A DNA stretch of 9,583 nt from JAJZJT01 sp049964655 (GCA_049964655.1 JBMFXC010000087.1:1-9583); one strand, 5' to 3'. Shown: positions 1 to 7,381, counted from the first letter of the stretch. Numbers and translations: made by a program. The notes: a model not told the origin generated them from the sequence alone.

Positions 1-2338
1 CTTCGGGGGTGGGAAGGGACAGACCGGGCGGCTCGGCCAGCCCCGCCCTCGGGGGGGCACCCTGGCGCTCCACCGACTGGATGCCCGGGAAGGCGATGGG
101 GTCGAGCCTCGGACGGGGGCGGGAGGCGAGCGACACCGCAGCGGAGGACAGTGGCACGACGACGCCGTCCGCCGCCCCGGGGGCGTCGAGCACGGACCGG
201 GTGAGGCCGGCGTAGGCGGGTGCCAGACGCTCGATCTCGTCCCACACGGCGGCAAGCGAGTCGACGCCGAGGTCGGCATCGAGACGGGCGGCGAGCTCGA
301 CGGCGATCATCCAGTCCGGCCAGGCCTGGCCCGGAGGCAGCACCTTCTGCCCCAGGCGGCTGACCCGTCCCTCGAGGTTGGTGGTCGTGCCCGGGCGCTC
401 GTGGGCGACGGCAGCAGGCAGGACGACGTCGGCCCGCTCGGTGGTGGCGGAACGGGACCCGGCGACCACCACCACCAGTTCGGCGGCGTCGAAGGCGGCC
501 TCGGCCAGACGGCGGTCGGGCACGTCCGCCAGAGGGTCGGCACCGACCACGAGGAAGGCCCGCACCCGGTCCAGCTCGTCCTCGGCCCCCTCGCCGGCGG
601 CAGAGGCGAGCATGGCCAGGGTGTCACGACCGCGGCGCTCGGGCACGGCACCCCACCCGTCGGCGAACCGGTCCCGCCCGCCCTCGAGTGTGGTCCGTCC
701 CGGCAGTAGCCCGGGCGCCATCCCCATGTCGAGTGCCCCGTGCACGTTGCCTCGCCGCAGGGCAGGCAGGAACCGGGCACCAGGCAGCGCCTGGGCCAGC
801 CGGCCGGCCGCGGCGGCCACCAGCCGGGCGTCCTCGGCGAGCGAGGAGCGACCGAAGACCACGACCACCCGGCGAGCTCCGAGGAGGCGGCGGGCTTCGG
901 CCCAGGCGTCACCCTCCGGCTCGTCGTCGACACCGGCGGCCGGACCGACCAGCCGGTCGACGGCGGCAGCGACGTCGCCGGGACGGATCCGCAGGGAGAC
1001 GTCGGCGAGCGGCGTGAGCGAGGTGACCTGCGCCGAGAGCTCGACGACCGATGTGGCGCCCGTCAGGGCGGCCTGGCGGAGGCGCAGGAAGAGGACGGGG
1101 AGCTCCTCGCGCAGGTCCCCAGTGAGGAGGAGCACCGTGTCGGCCCGGGTGACGTCGTCCACCGTGGCCCGGGGCAGACCGAGGACCACTTCGGCAGGAA
1201 GGCCGTCGCCCAGCTGGGCGTCGACCGAGTCCGTCCCGAGGACGGCCTTGGCCAGCTTGGCCCAGGTGTAGGCCCCTTCGTTGGTGAGCCGCGCCCCGCC
1301 GATGACGCCGAGGGCGTCGCCCACCCGGACGGTGCGGGCGTCTTCCGGGCGCAGGCCGGCCAGACCGTCGACCACCGCGCCGAGGGCCTCGTGCCACGAG
1401 ACGGGCACGAGGGCGCCGTCCTTGCGGACCAGGGGCTCGGTGATCCGGTCCTCCGCGTTCGTCGACTCGTAGGCGAAGCGCCCCTTGTCGCACAGCCAAC
1501 CGTGGTTGACCGGATCGGCGTCGACGCCGAGCAGGCGGGTCACCCGGTTGGCCGACGACTGGACAGCGACCCGGCACCCGAACGCGCACGTCGTGCAGGT
1601 CGACTCGACCTGGTCGAGGTCCCACGGCCGGGCGGTGAACCGGTACGGCTGGGCGGTGAGGGCGCCGACCGGACAGATCTGGACGGTGTTGCCCGAGAAG
1701 TAGGAGGAGAACGGACGATCGGGGAAGGTCGACACCTCGATGCGCTCGCCCCGACCGGCGAAGTCGATCAGCGCCTCGCCGGCCACCTCGGCGGCAAAGC
1801 GGGTGCACCGGCTGCACTGGATGCACCGCTCGCGGTCGAGAAGGACGAGCTCGGAGATGGCGACGGGCTTCTCGAAGTGGCGCTTCTCCTCGACGAAGCG
1901 GGTCTCCCCTGGCCCGTAGGCCAGTGTCTGGTCCTGCAGCGGGCACTCGCCACCCTTGTCGCACACCGGGCAGTCGAGCGGGTGGTTGACGAGGAGGAAC
2001 TCGAGGACGCCGTCCTGGGCCTTTTTCACCTTGGGCGAGTCGGTGACGACCTCGGCGCCCTCGCTCACCGGGATGAAGCAGCTCGGCTGCAGGGTCGCCC
2101 CCCGTGGCCCGCTGACCTCCACCAGGCACATCCGGCACACCCCGACCGACTCCATCCGGGGGTGGTAGCAGAACCGAGGGATGAACGTGCCTGCCCGCTC
2201 GGCGGCGGCGATGAGCAGCTCGCCCTTGCGGGCGGTGACCTCACGGCCGTCGAGGGTGAAGGTGACGGTCTCCTCGGAGGGATCCGTCGGTTCGGCCCAC
2301 GGGTCGCCCGTGGCCTCCGTCCTGCCCGGCTCAGGCAT
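1..2338 (-). CDS. nuoG: NADH-quinone oxidoreductase subunit G (partial, 3' end beyond window)
   Basis: Iron-sulfur subunit of the peripheral arm of complex I, carrying electrons from NuoF/NuoE toward NuoB. Read from the ATG at 2338, 779 codons stay open to the left edge without a stop. This is near the full length of actinobacterial NuoG (about 800 residues), so only the C-terminus is missing. The N-terminal ferredoxin-like domain has C57, C68, C71 and C87 for the 2Fe-2S cluster N1b. H119, C123, C126 and C132 fit N5, and C172, C175, C178 and C222 fit a 4Fe-4S cluster (N4). C248, C251, C255 and C283 (C-x2-C-x3-C-x27-C) fit the off-pathway N7. The rest is a molybdopterin-oxidoreductase-like fold without evidence of a cofactor, with typical late motifs ADVVLPA and GTTTNLEGRV. 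The ATG overlaps the 3' end of nuoF by 8 bases, which implies coupled translation. Assignment is secure. Confidence 0.96.
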   Translation of the reverse strand, partial: MPEPGRTEATGDPWAEPTDPSEETVTFTLDGREVTARKGELLIAAAERAGTFIPRFCYHPRMESVGVCRMCLVEVSGPRGATLQPSCFIPVSEGAEVVTDSPKVKKAQDGVLEFLLVNHPLDCPVCDKGGECPLQDQTLAYGPGETRFVEEKRHFEKPVAISELVLLDRERCIQCSRCTRFAAEVAGEALIDFAGRGERIEVSTFPDRPFSSYFSGNTVQICPVGALTAQPYRFTARPWDLDQVESTCTTCAFGCRVAVQSSANRVTRLLGVDADPVNHGWLCDKGRFAYESTNAEDRITEPLVRKDGALVPVSWHEALGAVVDGLAGLRPEDARTVRVGDALGVIGGARLTNEGAYTWAKLAKAVLGTDSVDAQLGDGLPAEVVLGLPRATVDDVTRADTVLLLTGDLREELPVLFLRLRQAALTGATSVVELSAQVTSLTPLADVSLRIRPGDVAAAVDRLVGPAAGVDDEPEGDAWAEARRLLGARRVVVVFGRSSLAEDARLVAAAAGRLAQALPGARFLPALRRGNVHGALDMGMAPGLLPGRTTLEGGRDRFADGWGAVPERRGRDTLAMLASAAGEGAEDELDRVRAFLVVGADPLADVPDRRLAEAAFDAAELVVVVAGSRSATTERADVVLPAAVAHERPGTTTNLEGRVSRLGQKVLPPGQAWPDWMIAVELAARLDADLGVDSLAAVWDEIERLAPAYAGLTRSVLDAPGAADGVVVPLSSAAVSLASRPRPRLDPIAFPGIQSVERQGAPPRAGLAEPPGLSLPTPE

Positions 2339-3635
2339 AGGGACACCCACCATCCTTCACGTGGACGAGAAACTCGTCACGGAACATCTTGATCGCCGAG
2401 CTGATCGACGAGGGGATCGACGGGCCGAGCACACAGATGGTCGTCTGCTGTGGTGGCCACGTCAGCCCTGGGGCGATGTTGTCGCAGGCGTCGAGGAGGA
2501 GGTCGAGGTCCTCCTCGCGTCCGCTGCCCGTCTCGATCCGCTCCATGATGGACTCGAGCCAGCCCGAGCCCTCGCGACAGGGGGTGCACTGGCCGCAAGA
2601 CTCGCGCGAGAAGAACTTGGTGATGCGCCACGACGCCCGGACCGGACAGGTGTGGTCGTCCATCACGACGACCGATCCCGAGCCGAGCATGGACCCGGCG
2701 GCAGCGACCTCGTCTTGGCCGAGTGGCAGGTCGACCTCGTCGGGGCCGAACCACGGGGCGGAGACGCCGCCGGGGATGAAGGCCTTCAGCTCGCGGCCAT
2801 GACGGATGCCGCCACCCAGCACCGGCGCGTAGATGAGGTCGCGGAAGGTGGTCTTGGCCATCTCGAGCTCGAACACACCCGGCTTGTTGACGTGCCCAGC
2901 CAAGGCGAAGAGGCGGGTGCCCGTCGAGCGGCCCTCGCCGAGGGCAGCGAAGGCGGCGCCGCCGTTACGGACGATCCACGGCAGGTTGGACATCGTCTCG
3001 ACGTTGTTGACGACGGTGGGCTGCCCGTAGAGGCCGATGGCGGCAGGGAAGAACGGCGGCTTGATACGGGGGAAGCCTCGCTTGCCCTCGAGGGACTCGA
3101 GCAGGGAGGTCTCCTCCCCGCAGATGTAGGCCCCGGCGCCGGGGTGGACCACCACGTCGACCGAGAAACCCGACCCGAAGATGTCGGCGCCGACCGCTCC
3201 GTGGGCGTAGGCGTCGTTGAGGGCGCCCTGGACCCGCTCGAGCCCGAGGGCAAACTCGCCACGGATGAAGATGAACACCCGGCTCACCTGCAGGGCGTAG
3301 GCGGCGATCACCACGCCTTCGACGAGCTGGTGCGGGTCGCGCTCGACGAGGAGGTGGTCCTTGAACGTCGCCGGCTCGCTCTCGTCCCCGTTGACGACGA
3401 GATAGGTCACCGGGTCCTTGCGGAGCATCGCCCACTTGCGCCCGGCCGGGAACCCGGCACCACCTCGGCCCAACAGGCTGGCCGCGTCGACCTCGGCAGC
3501 CACGGCCTCGGGAGTCATGGTCAGGGCCTTGCGCAGCCCCTCGTAGCCACCGGTGGCCAAGTAGCGCTCGAGCGTGTGCGAGTCGGGGTAGCCGAGGCGC
3601 GACGTGACGATCTTGGGCGGATCGGTGATGGCCAT
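2331..3635 (-). CDS. nuoF: NADH-quinone oxidoreductase subunit F (NADH/FMN-binding)
   Basis: Entry point of electrons into complex I: it binds NADH and FMN and holds the 4Fe-4S cluster N3. The 434-residue product is of normal length. The Gly-rich nucleotide motif GRGGAGFPAG lies at 56-65, the FMN-contact motif NGDESEP at 82-88, and GAGAYICGEETSL at 166-178. The cluster motif ESCGQCTPCREG gives ligands C347, C350 and C353, with C401 in TTICVLG as the likely fourth. The spacing from C353 to C401 is 47 residues, longer than the 40 I recall for the E. coli and Thermus proteins; the extra stretch contains a WPPQQ segment. The chosen ATG shares one base with the nuoE stop (TGATG) and has a strong GGGGGAGG site six bases upstream, inside nuoE. 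A longer in-frame opening reaches 4181 but only covers nuoE in the wrong frame. Confidence 0.97.
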   Translation of the reverse strand: MAITDPPKIVTSRLGYPDSHTLERYLATGGYEGLRKALTMTPEAVAAEVDAASLLGRGGAGFPAGRKWAMLRKDPVTYLVVNGDESEPATFKDHLLVERDPHQLVEGVVIAAYALQVSRVFIFIRGEFALGLERVQGALNDAYAHGAVGADIFGSGFSVDVVVHPGAGAYICGEETSLLESLEGKRGFPRIKPPFFPAAIGLYGQPTVVNNVETMSNLPWIVRNGGAAFAALGEGRSTGTRLFALAGHVNKPGVFELEMAKTTFRDLIYAPVLGGGIRHGRELKAFIPGGVSAPWFGPDEVDLPLGQDEVAAAGSMLGSGSVVVMDDHTCPVRASWRITKFFSRESCGQCTPCREGSGWLESIMERIETGSGREEDLDLLLDACDNIAPGLTWPPQQTTICVLGPSIPSSISSAIKMFRDEFLVHVKDGGCPYA

Positions 3636-4282
3636 CAGTTGCCTCCCCCGTCGCCCTGGGCAGCCTCGCGCTCGGCGCGAGCTCGGGCCTCGGCGGCACG
3701 CTCGGCAGCAACCGCGCCCGGATCGGCCATCAGGCCGACCGTCCGACGCACCCGCACGAGCGTGCCGTGCGGCGGGATCTCCTCGACATGCCCGCCGGCC
3801 CGCAGCTCGGCAACCAGCCGGTCGAAGCTCTCGGGGGTCTGGGCCCCGACGAAACGGTGGTTGACCTGCACGCACGGGGCGCGGTCGCAGTCGGCCAGGC
3901 ACTCGGCCTCTTCGAGGGTGAAGAGACCGTCGGTCGTCGTACCGCCCACGCCGACGTCGAGCGCACGCTCGGCGTGCTCCAGCAGCTCGAGGGCGCCGCC
4001 GAGCATGCAGGCGATGTTGGTGCAGACCGCCACCACGTAGCGGCCCACCGGTTCGGTGTGGAGCATGTCGTAGAAGGAGGCCGTCCCGAGGACCTCGGCC
4101 GGCGTCACGCCCACCAACGCGGCGATCTCCTCCATCGCCTCGGCGGTCAGGTAGCCGTCCTGCTCCTGGGCAAGGTGGCACAGGGGGATGAGCGCCGAGC
4201 GCGGCTCGGGGTAGAGGGCGACCAGGGCGCGGGCGCGCTCGGCGAGCTCGGGCGCGAAGTGCGCCGGGCGGGCGTCGGTCAT
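3635..4282 (-). CDS. nuoE: NADH-quinone oxidoreductase subunit E (24 kDa, 2Fe-2S)
   Basis: Thioredoxin-like ferredoxin subunit that partners NuoF in the NADH-dehydrogenase tip of complex I and carries cluster N1a. The 215-residue product begins with a helical domain (about 10-75, containing ALIPLCHLAQEQDGYL). The cluster domain follows, with C87 and C92 (CTNIAC), then C128 and C132 (CLADC). This is exactly the family pattern C-x4-C-x35-C-x3-C. After about residue 190 there is a low-complexity Ala/Glu/Arg tail ending in Gly-Gly-Gly-Asn, probably a charged helix or disordered end. The ATG at 4282 overlaps the nuoD stop as ATGA and is preceded by GAGAGGTGG. The frame is open upstream to 4414, but that part lies inside nuoD and has no complex I character. 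Confidence 0.96.
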   Translation of the reverse strand: MTDARPAHFAPELAERARALVALYPEPRSALIPLCHLAQEQDGYLTAEAMEEIAALVGVTPAEVLGTASFYDMLHTEPVGRYVVAVCTNIACMLGGALELLEHAERALDVGVGGTTTDGLFTLEEAECLADCDRAPCVQVNHRFVGAQTPESFDRLVAELRAGGHVEEIPPHGTLVRVRRTVGLMADPGAVAAERAAEARARAEREAAQGDGGGN

Positions 4283-5634
4283 CGGTCCACCTCTCCCATC
4301 ACCGGGTCGACCGAGGAGCAGACGGCCACCGCGTCGGCGACCAGTCCACCACGCATCATGACCGGCAGGGTCTGCAGGTTCACGAAGCTCGGTCCGCGGA
4401 TGTGCATCCGCCACGGTTTGGACGACCCGTCGGACACGAGGTAGCAGCCGAGCTCGCCCCGGGGCGACTCGATGGCCGTGTACGTCTCGCCTTCGGGGAC
4501 GCTGAAGCCTTCGGTGAACACTTTGAAGTGGTGGATCAGTGCCTCCATCGACTCGTCGATGCGGCCCCGTGGCGGCGGCGTGACCTTCTTGTCCTGCACC
4601 CGGTAGTCGCCGGCGGGCATGCGCTCGACGACCTGGCGGATGATGCGGATCGCCTCACGCGTCTCGTTCAGCCGGACGGAGTACCGGTCGAAATTGTCCC
4701 CGTAGGTACCGACGATGACGTCGAAGTCGACCTCGTCGTAGCGGAGATAGGGCATCGAGCGGCGGAGGTCCCAGGGGACACCGGTCGAGCGCAGGATCGG
4801 CCCGGTGGCAGCGAGGGCGAGGGCTTCCTCCGCGGTGATCCTCCCGACCCCTTCGGTCCGCTGGCGGAAGACGGGCTGTCCGGTGAGGAGCTCGTCGTAC
4901 TCGTCGAGCCGGGGGAGGATGGTGTCGCAGATGACCGTGACGTCGTCCTCCCACCCGTCGGGAAGGTCGGCGGCCGTGCCGCCGGGACGGATGAAGTTGT
5001 GGTTCATCCGCAGCCCGGTGGTCTTCTCGAAGAAGGCGAGGATCATCTCGCGCTCGCGGAACCCGTAGATCATCATCGAGGTCGAGCCCAGGTCCATGCC
5101 GTTGGTGGCCAGCCACATCAGGTGGGACGACACCCGGTTGAGCTCGGAGAGAAGCATCCGGATCCACTGGGCCCGCTCGGGCAGCTCGACGCCGAGCAGC
5201 GACTCGACCGCCATCGAGTAGACGAGCTCGTTGTTGAGCGGGGAGAGGTAGTCCATCCGGGTGACGTTGGTGGCACCCTGGACGTAGGTCAGCTCCTCGC
5301 CCGTCTTCTCCATGCCTGTGTGGAGGTAGCCGATCACCGGCTTGGTCCGCAGCACCGTCTCGCCGTCGAGCTCGAGCATGAGCCGCAGCACGCCGTGGGT
5401 GGAGGGGTGCTGCGGGCCCATGTTGATGATCATCGTCTCGTCGTCGGACCGCTCGACGTCGATGTCGCCCGGGTCGACGGCGGCACCCTCGGGGAGGCGG
5501 AGGACGGCACCGACCTCACGGCGGAGCTCGCCGGCACCCGTGGACGACCGCGGGGTGAGCTCTTGGGGGCCCTCGGACGTCTCGGCGGCCAGCGGAGGGT
5601 CGACGGCCGCGCCTGGAGGAGTGCGATCGCTCAT
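4279..5634 (-). CDS. nuoD: NADH-quinone oxidoreductase subunit D (49 kDa, quinone site)
   Basis: Forms, with NuoB, the quinone-reduction chamber of complex I at the membrane junction. The product has 451 residues. The signature MGPQHPSTHGVLRL starts at residue 72. H80, and Y129 in the RMDYLS motif, sit 49 residues apart, matching the quinone-binding His59/Tyr108 pair described for the bovine 49-kDa subunit. GYLHTGMEK (102-110) and the late PRGELGCYLVSDG and PWRMHIRGPSF blocks are typical. The C-terminus ends with the expected VDPVMGEVDR. About 70 residues precede the conserved core, rich in Pro, Glu, Asp and Ala, somewhat longer than I recall for mycobacterial NuoD and probably flexible. The ATG overlaps the nuoC stop as ATGA; an AGAGG lies about 13 bases upstream, so initiation probably relies on coupling. 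Confidence 0.97.
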   Translation of the reverse strand: MSDRTPPGAAVDPPLAAETSEGPQELTPRSSTGAGELRREVGAVLRLPEGAAVDPGDIDVERSDDETMIINMGPQHPSTHGVLRLMLELDGETVLRTKPVIGYLHTGMEKTGEELTYVQGATNVTRMDYLSPLNNELVYSMAVESLLGVELPERAQWIRMLLSELNRVSSHLMWLATNGMDLGSTSMMIYGFREREMILAFFEKTTGLRMNHNFIRPGGTAADLPDGWEDDVTVICDTILPRLDEYDELLTGQPVFRQRTEGVGRITAEEALALAATGPILRSTGVPWDLRRSMPYLRYDEVDFDVIVGTYGDNFDRYSVRLNETREAIRIIRQVVERMPAGDYRVQDKKVTPPPRGRIDESMEALIHHFKVFTEGFSVPEGETYTAIESPRGELGCYLVSDGSSKPWRMHIRGPSFVNLQTLPVMMRGGLVADAVAVCSSVDPVMGEVDR

Positions 5635-6083
5635 CGGGGGCCCGGAGCCTCTTTGAACTGGACGGGCACGCGGCCGACGCCGTAGTCCTTGCGCAACGGA
5701 TGGCCTTCCCACTCCTCGGGGAGGAGGATCCGGGTCAGGTCGGGATGCCCCTCGAAGACCACGCCGAAGAGGTCGAACGCTTCGCGCTCCATGGCCTCGA
5801 CCCCCGGGTAGAGGTCGAAGAGGGTCGGGACGACCGGGTCCGACTCGGGCACTTGGACGCGGACCCGGGCCCGGCGGGCCTCGCCCAGCGAGAGCAGGTT
5901 GACCACGACCTCGAACCGCTCGGGGACGACCGGCTCGGGCAGGGTGCGACCTGGGTGGCCGAGGTAGTCGACGGCGCACAGGTCCACGCACATCTCGAAG
6001 CCCTCGTCGCGGTAGCCGGCGACCACCTCCACGTACTGGTCGCGAGAGGGGAAGGCGAGCTCCGGGGCGGCCGCCGCCGTCAC
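5631..6083 (-). CDS. nuoC: NADH-quinone oxidoreductase subunit C (30 kDa)
   Basis: Structural subunit that packs against NuoD and NuoB in the connecting part of the complex I peripheral arm; it has no cofactor. The diagnostic 30-kDa motif is in the second half: EREAFDLFGVVFEGHPDLTRIL followed by PEEWEGHPLRKDYG. I start it at the GTG at 6083, which overlaps the nuoB stop as GTGA and has GGGGGAG about eight bases upstream. This gives 150 residues, shorter than most bacterial NuoC (about 200 or more), so the N-terminal part of the usual domain is reduced. An ATG at 6167 would add 28 residues but would overlap nuoB by 88 bases and adds a Pro/Gly/Arg-rich leader unlike the family. Family identity is secure; the start is less so. 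Confidence 0.93.
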   Translation of the reverse strand: MTAAAAPELAFPSRDQYVEVVAGYRDEGFEMCVDLCAVDYLGHPGRTLPEPVVPERFEVVVNLLSLGEARRARVRVQVPESDPVVPTLFDLYPGVEAMEREAFDLFGVVFEGHPDLTRILLPEEWEGHPLRKDYGVGRVPVQFKEAPGPR

Positions 6084-6727
6084 AGAGGCTCCCCCACGCT
6101 CCGGGCGATCACCGGGTTCCGGCGCGGCGTCCCCAGCCGGACGGCATCCGGTCGGACCGGCGTCCACCCCTCGCCGGGCTGCTCGCCGCCAGTGGCGTCG
6201 TCAGTCGACGAACCTTCCTCGTGGGCCAGCGGGTGCATCGCGGCGTCACGCCCGGGACGGCGGGTGATCGCGCCAGTACGCACCTTCTCGTGCAGCGTCA
6301 GGATGGCGTGCATGAGCGTCTCGGGGGTCGGCGGGCAACCTGGTGCGTAGACGTCCACCGGGACGACCTGGTCGACCCCCTGGACGATGGCGTAGTTGTT
6401 GAACATCCCTCCGGTGCTGGCGCACACGCCCATCGACAGCACCCACTTGGGCTCCATCATCTGGTCGTAGACCTGACGCAGCACGGGGGCCATCTTCTGG
6501 GACACCCTCCCCGCCACGATCATGAGGTCCGCCTGGCGCGGCGAGGCGCGGAAGACCTCCATGCCGAAGCGAGCCAGGTCGAAGTCGGCAGCACCTGCCG
6601 ACATCATCTCGATGGCGCAGCAGGCCAACCCGAAGGTCGCCGGCCACATCGAATAGGTCCGAGCCCACCTGACCAGGTCTTCGAGCCGACCGGTCAGGAA
6701 GTTGTGCTGGAGGTCCTCGAGGCCCAC
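6080..6727 (-). CDS. nuoB: NADH-quinone oxidoreductase subunit B (PSST, cluster N2)
   Basis: Carries the terminal 4Fe-4S cluster N2 that hands electrons to the quinone bound between NuoB and NuoD. With the GTG start at 6727 the product has 215 residues. The N2 ligands are C36 and C37 (GLACCAIEMM), C102 (GVCASTGG) and C131 (PGCPP), all present. The fold is complete by about residue 155. Some 60 further residues follow, hydrophilic and rich in Gly, Asp, Glu, Arg and Pro, longer than the tail of most NuoB proteins (about 160-185 residues in total). The GTG lies 10 bases after the nuoA stop, with GGGGGA five bases before it. A longer opening to an ATG at 6808 would overlap nuoA by 71 bases with non-homologous Pro/Arg-rich sequence, so I rejected it. 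Confidence 0.96.
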   Translation of the reverse strand: MGLEDLQHNFLTGRLEDLVRWARTYSMWPATFGLACCAIEMMSAGAADFDLARFGMEVFRASPRQADLMIVAGRVSQKMAPVLRQVYDQMMEPKWVLSMGVCASTGGMFNNYAIVQGVDQVVPVDVYAPGCPPTPETLMHAILTLHEKVRTGAITRRPGRDAAMHPLAHEEGSSTDDATGGEQPGEGWTPVRPDAVRLGTPRRNPVIARSVGEPL

Positions 6728-6737
6728 GCTCGTCCCC

Positions 6738-7241
6738 CTACGCGGCCCGGCCCGGACCGGCGGGGCTCGGGGCGGACCCACCTGGCTCGCCGTGGGTACG
6801 AGCGGCATCGGCGGCGCGTGCGGCGATCCGGGCGACCGTCGTGCTCGACGTGCGCTCCGAGACGGCCAGGCTCAGTCGTTTGGCCGGGCCCCAGGTGAGC
6901 GCTCCGTTGCTGACCAGGAACAGGAACGAGATGAACACGACGGCAGCGAACACCACGACCTCGATAAGCCCGAAGGAGCGGAGCTGACGGAAGACGACGG
7001 CCCAGGGGTAGAGGAAGACGATCTCGATGTCGAAGATGATGAAGATCATGGCGATCAGGTAGAAGCGCACAGGAAAGCGCGTCGGAGGCTCGAGGGTGGG
7101 CACGATGCCGCACTCGTAGGGAGCCACCTTGGCTGCGGTCGGCCGCTTGCGCGGCGCCAGCAGCGCCGAGGCGACGAACGACACGGCGGCGAAGAGGAAG
7201 CCGAGGACGATCAGAATCAGGATGGGGAGGTAGTTGGCCAC
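6738..7241 (-). CDS. nuoA: NADH-quinone oxidoreductase subunit A
   Basis: Small membrane subunit of complex I at the junction of the membrane and peripheral arms. With the GTG at 7241 it has 167 residues. Three transmembrane helices are visible at about 4-28, 60-84 and 91-111. The conserved quinone-side loop has PYECGIVP at 41-48, and the second helix holds the hallmark DIEIVFLYPWA at 71-81. After the third helix and WGPAKRL a hydrophilic tail of about 45 residues, rich in Ala, Arg, Ser and Pro, extends past the usual 120-135-residue length. First gene of the operon. The start is uncertain: no good ribosome binding site precedes the GTG, and ATG codons at 7283 and 7301 are in frame. I prefer GTG because the protein then begins directly at the first helix, as in homologues. 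Confidence 0.93.
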   Translation of the reverse strand: MANYLPILILIVLGFLFAAVSFVASALLAPRKRPTAAKVAPYECGIVPTLEPPTRFPVRFYLIAMIFIIFDIEIVFLYPWAVVFRQLRSFGLIEVVVFAAVVFISFLFLVSNGALTWGPAKRLSLAVSERTSSTTVARIAARAADAARTHGEPGGSAPSPAGPGRAA

Positions 7242-7381
7242 AGCGGGGTCGTTTCTACCACGGGCCACTGCGGGGTGGCACATCGACAGGTCAGGGGACA
7301 TCGAGAGCCGGCCACGGGCCTTCGAAGGCCCCGCCCTGCCGGGCGTCCACCGGGGCTCCGCACCGACGTACCATCGAAGGC
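7242..7381. promoter_or_regulatory. Divergent intergenic region between nuoA and the reductase gene
   Basis: This 140-base region must carry the promoters of both the nuo operon (leftward) and the reductase gene (rightward). Visible elements are a 16-bp palindrome (7316-7331), a rightward -10-like TACCAT (7369-7374), two copies of TCGAAGGC (7322-7329 and 7374-7381) and two copies of CCACGGGCC (7258-7266 and 7312-7320). For nuoA, a leftward TAGAAA read from the minus strand around 7252-7257 is a weak -10 candidate, with GTGCCA 18 bases upstream as a poor -35. I would not claim it. If the real nuoA start is one of the ATGs at 7283 or 7301, part of this region is coding. Confidence 0.6.
7316..7331. 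promoter_or_regulatory. Perfect 16-bp palindrome, candidate operator
   Basis: GGGCCTTCGAAGGCCC is identical to its reverse complement, with no spacer, centred at 7323/7324. The next bases outward (C at 7315, C at 7332) break the symmetry. It lies between the divergent genes, upstream of the rightward promoter candidate, so a dimeric regulator bound here could control both units. In DNA this GC-rich, a palindrome can also arise by chance. No known regulator family was recognised. Confidence 0.4.

Noticed and set aside
740..2392. Plus-strand open frame of 550 codons opposite nuoG
   Set aside because: It is the exact codon-aligned antisense of nuoG. High GC content removes stops there, and the product is low-complexity Gly/Arg/Asp/Val-rich with no recognisable domain.
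2181..4040. Plus-strand open frame of 619 codons opposite nuoF and nuoE
   Set aside because: Shadow of the real genes; it crosses gene boundaries and has no domain features.
4402..5685. Plus-strand open frame of 427 codons opposite nuoD
   Set aside because: Antisense shadow rich in His, Asp, Val and Gly, with no family resemblance.
6728..6808. Upstream ATG extension of nuoB
   Set aside because: It overlaps nuoA by 71 bases and adds Pro/Arg-rich sequence unlike NuoB; the GTG at 6727 has a proper ribosome site.
1..7241. Fpo/F420 or hydrogenase-type relative instead of true NADH complex I
   Set aside because: NuoE, NuoF and NuoG with intact NADH, FMN and iron-sulfur motifs are present, so the input module is the NADH type.
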